This document shows positions 52,588 through 62,166 of a DNA stretch of 64,000 nt, piece after piece. Each line of letters begins with the position of its first letter. The first letter of the stretch is position 1. Made by a program: the position numbers and the translations under genes. Source of the stretch: DATCMU01 sp036563245 (GTDB lineage Bacteria; Pseudomonadota; Alphaproteobacteria; Rhizobiales; Devosiaceae); assembly GCA_036563245.1 (NCBI GenBank), contig DATCMU010000047.1, positions 62,001 through 126,000 of the forward strand, in the 5' to 3' direction. A model generated the notes under the pieces. The model was not told the origin of the DNA. It made no database searches and worked only from the letters and a program-made list of their open reading frames with translations.

Positions 52588-53501
52588 CGCGTCGTCACCC
52601 GGCGATTGAGGAACCAGGAAAGCGGCACGGCGAGTAGCGCGATCAGGATGAAAAGCACGACATTGCCCGCCGTCGACAATCCGTAATAGCCGGCCTGGTA
52701 CTGTTTGTAGACAACCGACGCCATCACGTCGGAAGAGAAACCCGGGCCCCCTCGCGTCATCGCCCAGATCAGGTCGAACAGGCGCAGCCCGCCGATAAAG
52801 CTGAGGATGATCACCGTGTACATGGCCGGGCGGACCAGAGGCAGGGTGATGTGGAAGAACTGCTGGAGGCGTGTGGCCCCGTCAATCCGCGATGCCTCGT
52901 AGTAATCCGTGGGGATCGAGACAATTCCGGCCATATAGATCACGGTCGCCAGACCGACACCGCGCCACACATCGACCAGCGCGACAGAGTAGAGCGCCAG
53001 ATAGCGATTTGTCAGCCAGCCCGGGCCCTTGATCCCGACAAGCGCCAGCGCCTCGTTGATGGCGCCATGTGTGGGATGCATCAAGGCGGTAAAGGTGATG
53101 CCCACGCCGACGGTGCTGACCAGTACCGGAAAGAACACGATGGAACGCAGCATGCCGCGCCAGGCGATCCTTGAGGTCAGAAGAACGCCCAGCAAGAGCC
53201 CCAGAATGACCTTGAGGCCAGATGTCACGGCAGCGAAGATCACCGTGTTGATCAGCGCCTGAGACAGAAACGGCTCGCGGAAGAACTGGTAGAAATTGTC
53301 CAGACCGATGAATTCGGAACTGAACAGAGTCCAGCGCGTCAGACTGAAATAGAGCGACGCGAAGGTCGGAACCAGAAAGAGGATCGCATAGACCACCGCC
53401 GCCGGCATTATGAACCAGCCGGGGTAGTGCGCGCCTTTCCTCGGCCTGCGTCCAGTCGAACCGTTGCCAGTGCGGGTTGGCTGAGCCGTAATCGCGGTCA
53501 T
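52584..53501 (-). CDS. Sugar ABC permease, MalF type (rhamnoside)
   Basis: 305-residue permease. The start MTAITAQPTRTGNGS at 53501 is preferred, with AGAGG upstream. It has a long basic N-terminus before the first helix and the EAA loop DYYEASRIDGATRLQQFFHITLPLVRPA. Follows the hairpin after the binding-protein gene. Confidence 0.9.
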   Translation of the reverse strand: MTAITAQPTRTGNGSTGRRPRKGAHYPGWFIMPAAVVYAILFLVPTFASLYFSLTRWTLFSSEFIGLDNFYQFFREPFLSQALINTVIFAAVTSGLKVILGLLLGVLLTSRIAWRGMLRSIVFFPVLVSTVGVGITFTALMHPTHGAINEALALVGIKGPGWLTNRYLALYSVALVDVWRGVGLATVIYMAGIVSIPTDYYEASRIDGATRLQQFFHITLPLVRPAMYTVIILSFIGGLRLFDLIWAMTRGGPGFSSDVMASVVYKQYQAGYYGLSTAGNVVLFILIALLAVPLSWFLNRRVTTR

Positions 53502-53520
53502 GTCGGGACCTCTTGGGTCA

Positions 53521-53555
53521 GAAGGCCCCGCCCCCACGTTCAGGGGCGGGACTTC
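53521..53555 (-). other. Intercistronic GC hairpin after binding protein
   Basis: CCCGCCCC (53527-53534) and GGGGCGGG (53543-53550) form an 8-bp stem with an 8-nt loop. Outer GAAG/CTTC lengthen it past a mismatch. Third binding-protein gene in the window with such a hairpin at its 3' end. Confidence 0.55.
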
Positions 53556-53573
53556 CAAGGCTATGCCGGGAGG

Positions 53574-54872
53574 CTACCAGCCCTTGATGCCAAGCTGCAT
53601 GGCCTGCTTGCGCACATCTTCGTCATAGAGCTTGGCGCCAGCTTCGGCCGACACGAAGCCCGAACCCACCTCGACGGTGATCTGTTCCAGGTTCGGTCCC
53701 TTGATCGGAGAAAGGAATTCAAGCGCCGGGGCGGTTTTCCCGTTGTCCTGGAAGTAGGGCAGCATGTCCGCGACCGAAGGCGGGACATCTGCGGGGAGAC
53801 TGCAACCCTTGATCAGGTAAGGCCCGGTCGCGCCGATCGCGTCGATCATGATCTTGCAGCCCTCGGGCGACCCGACGAAGCTTGCGAAATCCTTGGCAGC
53901 CTGCATATGCGGGGACTGTGCGCTGACGTAGAGCCCCGCCGGCATCCACACCGTCAGCCCATTGCTCGACGCGTCTGGACCCGGCTGGGCGAAGAACCCG
54001 ATATCATTGACCTTGTCCGGCTCGTTCTGCTTCACCGAACCAAGACCGAAAGTCAGCATCGGATACTGGGCGGCCTCGCCATTTGCGACCATTCGCATGC
54101 CGTCATCGAACTTGGCGGCACCGAAATCGTCATTCATGTAACCGCCCTTGAACACGTCCTCAAGGTGCTGGAATCCAGCCAGGGCAGCAGGGGTGGTGGC
54201 GTACTTGGCCTTGTTTGCGGTGTAGTCCGCGGCAAAGTTCGGATCTGCGGCCTGGACATTGTAGTAGTCGGCAAGGACGAACAACTGGCTGGTCCAGGTG
54301 TCGCCAAACGTGCCGGCTACCGCGACCTTTCCGGCTGCCTTGATCTTGGCGTTGTTCGCCATGAACTCGTCCCAGGTCTTGGGTACCGACAGGCCGAGAT
54401 CCTTGTAGATTGTCCGGTTGTAGTAGATACCGCCGCCCATTGCAGGGCCGAACGGTACGCCACGGACCTTGCCGTCAGGCGACGTGACCACTGACTTGAA
54501 GCTGTCCAGAATGCCGGACTGCGCGGGAATATCACTGAGATCGGCCAGGTTCTGAGACGGATTCAGCGCCTGGAAAAGCGAACCGGAATTGTACTGAAAC
54601 AGGTCCGCCATGTCGCCGGTCGCCAGCCGGGTCTTGATCAGGTTGTCGCCCTCGGCGCCGCCGGGACGTGTCGAGCGGTCGAAGGTTACGTTGGGATGCG
54701 CGGCGGTATATGCCGCGGTCAGGGCATCGAACGCCGCCACGGTTTCCGCGTTGGCGTCAGTAAGCAAGCTGAGGGTGACCTTGTCCTGCGCCATCGCGGG
54801 CATGGCGATAACAGACCCGGCCAGGGCGAAGGCAAAGGCGCCGATGATCGTGCGCCGTCTTGGATAGTGCAT
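53574..54872 (-). CDS. CUT1 sugar-binding protein (rhamnoside operon)
   Basis: 432-residue extracellular solute-binding protein family 1. Signal peptide (RRRTIIGAFAFALAGSVIA, cleaved after AMA). Mature part carries FDALTAAYTAAHPNVTFDRS, GVPFGPAMGGGIYYNRTIYKDLGLSVPKTWDEFMANNAKIKAAG and the usual GEAAQYPMLTFGLGSV segment. It lies 28 bp downstream of the rhamnosidase stop. Likely ligand: a rhamnosyl oligosaccharide or glycoside, by context. Confidence 0.9.
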   Translation of the reverse strand: MHYPRRRTIIGAFAFALAGSVIAMPAMAQDKVTLSLLTDANAETVAAFDALTAAYTAAHPNVTFDRSTRPGGAEGDNLIKTRLATGDMADLFQYNSGSLFQALNPSQNLADLSDIPAQSGILDSFKSVVTSPDGKVRGVPFGPAMGGGIYYNRTIYKDLGLSVPKTWDEFMANNAKIKAAGKVAVAGTFGDTWTSQLFVLADYYNVQAADPNFAADYTANKAKYATTPAALAGFQHLEDVFKGGYMNDDFGAAKFDDGMRMVANGEAAQYPMLTFGLGSVKQNEPDKVNDIGFFAQPGPDASSNGLTVWMPAGLYVSAQSPHMQAAKDFASFVGSPEGCKIMIDAIGATGPYLIKGCSLPADVPPSVADMLPYFQDNGKTAPALEFLSPIKGPNLEQITVEVGSGFVSAEAGAKLYDEDVRKQAMQLGIKGW

Positions 54873-54900
54873 TTCCTATTCCTCCCGTGTTTGCACTGCC

Positions 54901-57321
54901 TCAGTCAGGCAGATGCATCGCTTGGTGAACGGCACGCAACCGCTCAACATCCGTTACCTGTTCCGCAAGATCGAGGATACGGAACTCGACAAGGTGCTCC
55001 CCCGCACCGACTTCGAATTCGGTGATTTCGCCCGCATGCTCCGGCTTGCGCGGCTTACCGTCCAGAAACACGTCACCATAGTGCGTCGCAAGACGAACCA
55101 GACCGATCGCTCCTTGAGGCACCAGAACCCTGTAGCTGACCCGATCGCCGTCAACCTGCCAGGAGGCCGCAACCTTGCCGGCACCCGACAAGTGATGCGC
55201 CGATACCGGTCCCAGTTCGGGAATAATCGCCGGTTCGAATATGATCTTGCGGAACCCTGCGCGTTCAGCATCCGGCCGGAAACCGGCCACGGCCTCGAAC
55301 AGCCATTGGCAGACCGCTCCGTAGGCATAGTGATTGTAGGAGTTCATCTGGGGATTGAAGATCGTTCCATCTTCCTGGATCGCGTCCCATCGTTCCCAGA
55401 TTGTGGTTGCACCATGCTTGACCTGGTAGAGCCAGCCCGGCACTCCCTCCTGGGTGAACATGAGGCCAGCCCATTCGGGCTCGCCGATCTTGACCAGGGC
55501 GGGCAGCAGCGCCGGGGTTCCGATGAAGCCGGTTCCGATGCGCCCGTCGCAGCGCTCGATTGCTGCCTTGAAATATCCCTTGGCCGCTTCCCATTTATCG
55601 GACGGAATGAGGTCGTGAAGGAAGGCGAGCGCGTAGCTGGTTTGATCGTCGTAGGCGAGACGCCCGGATTCGGTAATGAACTCGTGCTGGAACGCTTCTC
55701 GCACGTCGATTGCAAGTGCCCTCATGCGCGCTGCCAGCGCCCGCTCGCCGACCACTTCCGCCGCCTTTGCCGTGAGATCGGCCGCAATGTAAAGATAGAT
55801 CGTCGCAGCGGCATCGTCGCCGATGGTGGGCAGTGGCTTCACGCTCGGGCCCTTGGGTTGTAACCAGTCGCCGAAGCTGAAACCCTGGCGGCTCCAGTTG
55901 CGAGGAGGCCGGACAATCGGCCCTTCGCTGATCGACCAGACGAAATCGACCCACTTCTCCATCGGACGGATGGATTCTCGCAGGATTGCATCGTCGCCAT
56001 AGTGCAACCACAGTGTCCATGGGATGACGCAGATCGCATCCCCCCAGCCGGTGCTGCCGTAAGCGGCCGAAAGGATCTTCGGGTTCATCCGCGTGGGGTC
56101 GGGTGAAAAGTGGGCGATCGCTCCGTTGGGTCGCTGATCGGCTATAAGATCGCGAACATATTTGACCAGGAAGTCATGGCTGTCGTGCAAGTAGCACGCG
56201 GTGCCGGCGAACACCTGGGCATCGCCCGACCACCCAAGGCGCTCGTCGCGCTGAGGGCAGTCTGTCGGCACGTCGATGAAATTGGAGCGCTGCGACCAGA
56301 CCGTGTTCTCGACCAGCCGATTGACCAGGGGATTGCCGCAAGAAAACGCAGCCGTGCGCTCGTCGACAGAACTGATCGGCACAAGTTCCATGGACAGGAT
56401 CTCTGCGTCACCCTCAATCGTGACGCGCGCATAGCGAAAGCCCTGGAAGGTGAAAAAAGGTCGATAATCCTCTTCGCCGGATCCGCTCAGAGTATACTCG
56501 ATCCTGGCCTGCGCCGTCCTGTAATTGGCATTGGCCAGCTGGTGATCTTTGTCGAGAATTTCCGAGTGTTCCACCAGAACCGTGGCGCCGGGCCGCCCCC
56601 TCACGCGGAAGTGCACATACCCCGCCGCGTTCTGGCCAAAGTCGTACGTCGTCCGGCCCTGGCTGTCCTGCCATTGCTCAACCACGCCGAATGGCGCCAA
56701 TTCCCTTACCGGTGGCGCCTCATGGGCGATGAGCACGTCCTTGTCGAAAGGCAGCACTTCCACACCAGCGATCTCGGTGAGAGTTTCTTCGCGAGCGTCG
56801 TAGGTTTCGCCATAATAGATGCCCGAACACCGGATCGGCAGAAGGCCGCTCCTCCAACTTGCGTCGGTGGAAACGATCGGGGCCTCCCCCTCACCCGCGA
56901 CAATCTCGGCAATGGCGCCCAGATGCTTTCCCCAGCAGTCGAAGATGGGGTCCTTTCCCCACATGAGCTGTGAGCGGAACCAGCCATCCGCGAGCCATAT
57001 CTCGATCCGGTTGCTTCCCGAGCGGAGCAAATCCGCGACTTCGTATTCCTGGTAGGACAAACGGACGTCGTAGCTTGTCCATCCCGGCGTGAGCACATCC
57101 TCGCCCACGCGCTTGCCATTGATGAAGCAGCGATAGAGCCCGTAAGCCGAGATGAACAGCCTGGCGGAACGCGGCACGGCAGCGAGCGTAAATTCAGTCG
57201 ACACAAACGACGCAGGCGAACTCTGGCCATTGTCGCAGAGCGGATGAACCATTTGCGCGGCCCATGATCTCTGGCGCGCCTTATTCGCCCCGCGTGGCGC
57301 TGCGAACATCGTCTTGTTCAC
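54901..57321 (-). CDS. GH78 alpha-L-rhamnosidase
   Basis: About 806-residue family 78 glycosidase removing terminal alpha-L-rhamnose. The N-terminal beta domain includes RLFISAYGLYRCFINGKRVGEDVLTPGWTSYDVRLSYQEYEV, typical of the family's second carbohydrate-binding-like module. The catalytic (alpha/alpha)6 barrel carries the DVPTDCPQRDERLGWSGDAQ motif with general acid Glu360. The TTG at 57342 opens the frame; GTG 57321 is preferred for its GGGGGAG upstream. No signal peptide is visible, so it probably acts on imported rhamnosides. Followed by its binding protein gene. Confidence 0.9.
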   Translation of the reverse strand: MNKTMFAAPRGANKARQRSWAAQMVHPLCDNGQSSPASFVSTEFTLAAVPRSARLFISAYGLYRCFINGKRVGEDVLTPGWTSYDVRLSYQEYEVADLLRSGSNRIEIWLADGWFRSQLMWGKDPIFDCWGKHLGAIAEIVAGEGEAPIVSTDASWRSGLLPIRCSGIYYGETYDAREETLTEIAGVEVLPFDKDVLIAHEAPPVRELAPFGVVEQWQDSQGRTTYDFGQNAAGYVHFRVRGRPGATVLVEHSEILDKDHQLANANYRTAQARIEYTLSGSGEEDYRPFFTFQGFRYARVTIEGDAEILSMELVPISSVDERTAAFSCGNPLVNRLVENTVWSQRSNFIDVPTDCPQRDERLGWSGDAQVFAGTACYLHDSHDFLVKYVRDLIADQRPNGAIAHFSPDPTRMNPKILSAAYGSTGWGDAICVIPWTLWLHYGDDAILRESIRPMEKWVDFVWSISEGPIVRPPRNWSRQGFSFGDWLQPKGPSVKPLPTIGDDAAATIYLYIAADLTAKAAEVVGERALAARMRALAIDVREAFQHEFITESGRLAYDDQTSYALAFLHDLIPSDKWEAAKGYFKAAIERCDGRIGTGFIGTPALLPALVKIGEPEWAGLMFTQEGVPGWLYQVKHGATTIWERWDAIQEDGTIFNPQMNSYNHYAYGAVCQWLFEAVAGFRPDAERAGFRKIIFEPAIIPELGPVSAHHLSGAGKVAASWQVDGDRVSYRVLVPQGAIGLVRLATHYGDVFLDGKPRKPEHAGEITEFEVGAGEHLVEFRILDLAEQVTDVERLRAVHQAMHLPD

Positions 57322-57359
57322 GTCACTCCCCCGATCGGTCAACTCGTGACCAATTCATT

Positions 57360-57387
57360 GTGTATCGTTCTACGTGTATCGTTCTAC
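57360..57387. repeat. Perfect 14-bp tandem repeat, likely LacI operator
   Basis: GTGTATCGTTCTAC (57360-57373) is followed at once by an identical copy (57374-57387). Each unit has GTA...TAC ends around six bases. It lies between the divergent GH78 and LacI genes. Confidence 0.55.
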
Positions 57388-57479
57388 AAATGAGTGAGGT
57401 TGGCAAGGGGAAAAGTGAGAGCATATGTTTCCGAAACGCATGGCGTGTATAACTGTATCCCAGTCACGGGGTTGGCAAG

Positions 57480-58541
57480 TTGGCGGAACATCGGAATAGT
57501 TCAGAACAATCAACAGGTTCACGACGCCGGGTGACAATACGAAACGTCGCCGAGGACGCGGGCGTTTCCGTATCTGCGGTGTCGAAGGTTTTGCGTGACG
57601 CGTACGGCGTGAGCGACAGCCTGCGGAAGCAGGTGCAGGCTTCCATCACGAAATTGGGCTATCGTCCGAACGCGTCGGCGCGGGGGATGCGCGGTCAGAG
57701 CTATACGCTTGGGGTGTTGCTGCCCGACATCCGGAATCCTTTCTTTGCCGATATCATGGCGGGGGTGAATTCCGCTCTCGAGCGCACGCAATATCAACCG
57801 CTGCTCGGGGTCAGTCATCTGGCAGTGGCGACCGAGTTCGCGCTCATTGAGTCCATGATCGACCGACAGATGGATGCGATCATCATGATCGGTCCACATC
57901 TCACCGTCGAAGAAATCAACGATGTCGCGCGGCGCATTCCGACGGTCGTCATCGGTCAGAAGACACCCGAAGACACGCAATACGACACGGTCAACAACGA
58001 TGACGAGCTTGGGGGCCGTCTCGTCGTCAACCATCTCGCGGACCAGGGCTACAAGGACATCGCCTTCCTTAGCCTTTCATTGCGCCGGCGGGACGACAGC
58101 CCCGTCACCATCCAGCGCGAGGTGGGGTATGCCGAAGCCATGCATGAGCGCGGCCTCGACAAATACGCGCGTATTGTTCGCAAGGAGGAATCGCCGCGTG
58201 AGGTGCAGACCGCAGCGCGACACCTTCTCGAAAGCCGGGACCGGCCTGAAGCGCTGTTTTGCTGGACCGACTTTGTCGCCTTCGAAGTCCTGGGCGTGGC
58301 AAAGGAAATGGGTTTGACGGTCCCGGGCGATCTGGCAGTGGTCGGATATGACAACACCTATTTTTGCGACCTTGCCCAGAATGCTTTGACCAGCATCGAT
58401 CAATCCGGCGAAATGCTGGGGATTCAGGCGGCCCGGCTTGCTCTAGAACGCGTCAAGGGCCGCACCGAGCCTGAGCATTTCTTCGTAAAGCCCCGGATCG
58501 TGATCCGCCAGAGCAGTCTGCGGCAGGGTAGTCCCGGTTGA
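57480..58541 (+). CDS. LacI-family transcriptional regulator
   Basis: 353-residue LacI/PurR-like repressor. HTH and hinge: RRVTIRNVAEDAGVSVSAVSKVLRDAYGVSDSLRKQVQASITKLGYRPNASARGMRG, then a periplasmic-binding-protein-like core with TLGVLLPDIRNPFFADIMAGV and VVGYDNTYFCDLAQNALTSID. TTG start with a weak ribosome site. Divergent from the GH78-ABC operon, with a perfect 14-bp tandem repeat between them; it probably represses that operon in the absence of the rhamnoside. Confidence 0.87.
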   Translation: MAEHRNSSEQSTGSRRRVTIRNVAEDAGVSVSAVSKVLRDAYGVSDSLRKQVQASITKLGYRPNASARGMRGQSYTLGVLLPDIRNPFFADIMAGVNSALERTQYQPLLGVSHLAVATEFALIESMIDRQMDAIIMIGPHLTVEEINDVARRIPTVVIGQKTPEDTQYDTVNNDDELGGRLVVNHLADQGYKDIAFLSLSLRRRDDSPVTIQREVGYAEAMHERGLDKYARIVRKEESPREVQTAARHLLESRDRPEALFCWTDFVAFEVLGVAKEMGLTVPGDLAVVGYDNTYFCDLAQNALTSIDQSGEMLGIQAARLALERVKGRTEPEHFFVKPRIVIRQSSLRQGSPG

Positions 58542-58544
58542 CCT

Positions 58545-58579
58545 GCCCTTCTCAGCCTGCTCAGGCCAGGAATAAGGGC
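58545..58579. terminator. Hairpin after the LacI gene
   Basis: Nested inverted repeats: GCCCTT/AAGGGC outside and GCCTG-CT-CAGGC inside. Located 4 bp after the LacI stop. No U-run; the remaining ~210 bp to the next gene show nothing recognisable. Confidence 0.4.
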
Positions 58580-58790
58580 GATCAGAGGCTTGCTCGCACG
58601 GAGCAGACCGCGTCGATCGGCAGCGACAGTGCCAGGACACACAGGTCAGTTCGTCTCAGACACTTGCGACCTTGGCGGGCCTTTCGCCGACCGGCCGGGG
58701 TAACGCCGACTGGAGCGGTTCGCATGTGCTTGGCCGGGCAATGGGCAGATCCCACCCGCGGGCGGGCAGCCCAGAGAACTACTGGGTGAA

Positions 58791-59228
58791 CTAAGCCTCC
58801 CCCCTGGTCCGGGCTACACTTGCGATCAGGGATATCTCTACCGGCGCATTGCCCGGCAATGAGGCGACCCCGACTGCAGCGCGGGCGGGGAGCGCACCGA
58901 ATTCGCCCAGCAGGACCGCGGATGCGAAGTCGGCCAGTCTGGAATGGGCCGTGAAGTCGGGCGCCGCGTTCAGATAGACGGTGAGCGATAGAACATCCGC
59001 CAAGGCCTCACCCTGGGAAACCTGCATTCTGGCGGCGCGCAAGGCGTTGTGCGTGGCCAGCTCGATGGCCTTCCGGTGTTTCTCGGGAGGATCGCCCGCC
59101 GCGACGCTTCCCGTTGCAACCAGTTCGCCATTTTCGCGCGGGGTCATGCCGGAAACGAAAATCAGATCGCCGAAGCGCCTGGCTGGCACATAGTTGCCCT
59201 GCGGACGCGGGCCGTGAGCCTCGTTCAT
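58791..59228 (-). CDS. RidA family protein (peptide-type operon)
   Basis: 145-residue RidA-like protein. Conserved ARRFGDLIFVSGMTPR-NGELV-type N-terminus and LPARAAVGVASLPGNAPVEISLIA with the catalytic Arg and Glu. The ATG at 59228 overlaps the upstream aminotransferase (ATGA). Adjacent to a PLP aminotransferase, so scavenging enamine/imine by-products of PLP chemistry is the likely role. Confidence 0.85.
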   Translation of the reverse strand: MNEAHGPRPQGNYVPARRFGDLIFVSGMTPRENGELVATGSVAAGDPPEKHRKAIELATHNALRAARMQVSQGEALADVLSLTVYLNAAPDFTAHSRLADFASAVLLGEFGALPARAAVGVASLPGNAPVEISLIASVARTRGEA

Positions 59229-60436
59229 GCCCTGTATCTTTCGACCATTTCGACGATGCGCCTTGCGGCCGCAACGGCGGCCTGGTGATCCTGGGAGAAA
59301 TTGAGCCGAATGCTCTGCGGATGCGGGCCGAATTCGGTGCCCGGTGTCACGACGACCTGGGCCTGCAGACGCAGGAGACGGACGAAATCATCCAGGCCGA
59401 TGGCGAGCTTGGGCAGAGTGGGGAAAAGGTAGCTGCCGGCTTGCGGCAACCGGGTGGGCATCCCCGCGGCCCGGAAGATGGCAACCAGATCGTCGCGGAT
59501 GGCCTGATGCTGTGCGGTTCGCTCTTCCAGCCATCCGGCCGGTTCGTCGAACCAGGTGCGCAGCACCGCCTGATTGTAGCCCGCGGCGCGCAGCGAGACG
59601 ATTGCCTGAAGCTTTTCCATGCGCTCGATGATTGGCGGTGAGCCGAATGCGACGCCAAGACGGTATCCGCTCAGCGACTCGGTCTTGGACGGCCCCATGA
59701 TGGTAAGGATCTTGTCCTCCGGCAGGCCGCTGGCACGGATGTGGGTGAAGTCCTTGTTCCCGTATCTGAGGCGCGAATAGAGCTGGTCGGCGATGACGGT
59801 GACCCCGAATTCCCGCGCAAGGTCCGAGATTTGGGCAATCTCTTGCGCGGAATAGACAGCGCCGGTGGGATTGTTCGGATTTGAGAAGAGGAAGGTCCGG
59901 GCGCCAGCCTCGAAGGCTTGCCGCAATTGCGCGAGATCGAGGCCGGCATCGCGTTCTGCGGTCAGGTAGTCGAGTGCCACCGGCACGACCTCGCCACCAA
60001 AGAACTCGACGAGCTTGCGGTTGGCGAAATAGTCCGGTTGCACGATGGCAACCTTGTCGCCGCTTCCCACGGTGGCCGCGATGGCAAGGAACAGCGCCCC
60101 TTGCGTCCCCGGCGCGATGATGATCCCGAGATCGGGTTCGACCGGTGCACCGGTGAACGCGGCGAGTTCGCGCGCAAGATCGGCGCGAATATCGGCGGCG
60201 CCGCGATATTCGGTATAGGCTTGACGGCCGCCGATCCGGACGGCCTCGGAAAACTCGTCGAACGATCCAGGCGGCGGCGGAAAGGCGTCGACGTCGCCAT
60301 GGGAGAAATCGACGGGCGTACCAGCGAGCGGCCCTCCGCGCATGATGTCCGCAATATTGTCGGGGCGCTGGCGGACTTCCTGACCCGGCGCGTTGTCTAT
60401 GCCCAAATGCCTGAACTTTTGTTCAACCGTTACCAT
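59225..60436 (-). CDS. Class I/II PLP aminotransferase
   Basis: 403-residue fold-type I aminotransferase. PLP lysine K251 in MGPSKTESLSGYRLG, Arg259 for the carboxylate, Asp217-Tyr220 in VIADQLYSRL, Asn188 in FSNPNNPTG. SHGDVDAFPPPP at the N-terminus resembles pyridoxal aminotransferase groups acting on small or aromatic amino acids. Gap of 48 bp to the GGT-like gene upstream, ATGA overlap with RidA downstream. Substrate not determined. Confidence 0.87.
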   Translation of the reverse strand: MVTVEQKFRHLGIDNAPGQEVRQRPDNIADIMRGGPLAGTPVDFSHGDVDAFPPPPGSFDEFSEAVRIGGRQAYTEYRGAADIRADLARELAAFTGAPVEPDLGIIIAPGTQGALFLAIAATVGSGDKVAIVQPDYFANRKLVEFFGGEVVPVALDYLTAERDAGLDLAQLRQAFEAGARTFLFSNPNNPTGAVYSAQEIAQISDLAREFGVTVIADQLYSRLRYGNKDFTHIRASGLPEDKILTIMGPSKTESLSGYRLGVAFGSPPIIERMEKLQAIVSLRAAGYNQAVLRTWFDEPAGWLEERTAQHQAIRDDLVAIFRAAGMPTRLPQAGSYLFPTLPKLAIGLDDFVRLLRLQAQVVVTPGTEFGPHPQSIRLNFSQDHQAAVAAARRIVEMVERYRA

Positions 60437-60484
60437 GACTTCTCCAAGAACGATCGCTGGACCATGCGTTGAGTTTCTTTTTCT

Positions 60485-62164
60485 TCAGTTCAGTGCGGCC
60501 GCGCGTCCGGTTCGACGGAAATCGGCATGCGCGTTCAATTGGCCGCTTTCCAGATTTGCCCAGCACATCTGGAAAGAGCCCTGGTTCCAGTCCCATTTGG
60601 GCATGGGTTGCAGGCGCAGGCCCAACGCAGTGACACCCAGAATGGCCTCCGGAGCAATGCGGCTTTCGACCAAGAGCTGATAGTCATCCGTCAAGGGCAA
60701 CATGCGCGGGGCGTCCGAGGCCTCGGGCGGCGACATACCGAAATCGAGGATGTTGACCAGCATCTGGGCAACCGTCGCGTAGACATTGCCCGGGGTTCCC
60801 AGGGCGAGCCAGGGCCTGCCACCTTTCATGACGAAGGTGTTGCCCAGAATATTGCGCATTCGCGCTCCCTTGACCCGCCAGTTGGAGAAATGGGCGGACA
60901 TCGAAGTTTGCTCGTGCGAGCCCATCATCATCACGCCGCCAACAGCCATCCCGGGAATACCGCCCGACTGGATGGTATTCATCATCTGGACCCAGTTGCC
61001 CGCCGCATCGACAATCGAAATCTCGCAACTGCCGACCGGCGCTTTCGAACTGGCGCTGTTCCAGCCGGCCGCCGCCATCGCAGAAGGACCGGAAACAAGG
61101 CGCACATGCTCGGTCAGATCGACCCTGGGACGGCTGGCCTTCAGAATCCGGGCAACCTGCCGATGGTAATCCGGATCCATCAAGGGGGTCGCCGCGTCCT
61201 CGAAGAAGCCGGGATCGTGCAGAAAGCCGCAATTGTGGTCGCCCAACCGCAGGGCGTGGCTCATGTAGAAGAGGTGGTCCGCGCCAAACGGCTCCATTTC
61301 GTCGATGCCAAGCGCTTCAAGCACGCCCAGAACAAAGGCGCAGAACACAGCCTGACGCTCGGGCGGGGCGAGCGACACGACCTCATGCCCCTTGTGCGCG
61401 AAAGCAAGCGGCACCTGCCAACGCGGCGGATTGGCGGTCATGTGGTCCATGCGCACAGGCCAGCCGAGCCGATTACCGGCTGCCACGAATTCCCGGGCCC
61501 AAGCGCCTTGGGTGAAGTGATCCGGCCCCTCTTCGGCAACCGCCTGAAGTGTTTCCGCAAGTAGCGGATTCGCGGTGGTGGTTCCAACCGGCGGCAGGAA
61601 CCCATTCGGCATGAACAGGTCGCGTGCTTCTTCGAAATAGCTGAAGAACGGCGCCGCGAATATGTTCACGCCATATTCGAACGAGGAAACGGGATGGCCA
61701 TTCGCGGCCCAGCGGATCGCATCGGCGCAAAGGTCGGGCCAGGCCAGGGTCCCGAACCTCTCGTGCAAGGCGCCGAGGCCGGGCATGAACCCCGGAATGG
61801 CGGCTTGCGGTCCGGGCTGCCCTTCGCGTGCCCACCCCCCCACACCGTTGATCGGGCGAAACGGGGGCAGATCGTAGGGCAGCTGGCCGAGAGAATTGAG
61901 CTGGTGCACCTGATTGCTCGCCGCATCGTAATAGAGGCAGGAGACCATGCCGGCATGACTGGTCAGGTGCGGTTCCACACTCGCCTGCACCATGGCCGCG
62001 GCAATGGCTGCGTCGGCGGCGTTGCCGCCGGCGCCCAGAATGCCAAGAGCCGTCTCGGTAACGATGGGGTTTCCCGTACTGACCACGGCGCGGCCAGAAA
62101 CGACGGGTTTGGGACCCTGGTCGACGATATATGGGCTTGCGCCCTGCCCGCTGGAAACGGCCAT
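60485..62164 (-). CDS. Gamma-glutamyltransferase-like protein
   Basis: 559-residue GGT-fold Ntn-hydrolase homologue. Typical N-terminus AVVSTGNPIVTETALGILGAGGNAADAAIAAAMVQASVEPHLTSHAG and late-region SGGIPGMAVGG are present. At the cleavage/nucleophile position, where GGTs have Thr-Thr-His-Tyr-Ser, this protein reads GSCEISIVD (Ser379-Cys380). The FRExAP arginine loop near residue 95 is replaced by LNSLGQLPYDLPP. It may still self-process using Ser or Cys, but the gamma-glutamyl specificity is doubtful. It lies 3 bp after the DppC-like permease, so it may act on what the transporter brings in. Confidence 0.8.
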   Translation of the reverse strand: MAVSSGQGASPYIVDQGPKPVVSGRAVVSTGNPIVTETALGILGAGGNAADAAIAAAMVQASVEPHLTSHAGMVSCLYYDAASNQVHQLNSLGQLPYDLPPFRPINGVGGWAREGQPGPQAAIPGFMPGLGALHERFGTLAWPDLCADAIRWAANGHPVSSFEYGVNIFAAPFFSYFEEARDLFMPNGFLPPVGTTTANPLLAETLQAVAEEGPDHFTQGAWAREFVAAGNRLGWPVRMDHMTANPPRWQVPLAFAHKGHEVVSLAPPERQAVFCAFVLGVLEALGIDEMEPFGADHLFYMSHALRLGDHNCGFLHDPGFFEDAATPLMDPDYHRQVARILKASRPRVDLTEHVRLVSGPSAMAAAGWNSASSKAPVGSCEISIVDAAGNWVQMMNTIQSGGIPGMAVGGVMMMGSHEQTSMSAHFSNWRVKGARMRNILGNTFVMKGGRPWLALGTPGNVYATVAQMLVNILDFGMSPPEASDAPRMLPLTDDYQLLVESRIAPEAILGVTALGLRLQPMPKWDWNQGSFQMCWANLESGQLNAHADFRRTGRAAALN

Positions 62165-62166
62165 GG

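Noticed and set aside
58580..58790. Possible small gene in the gap after the LacI gene
   Set aside because: Only short open frames without ribosome sites or family resemblance are present.
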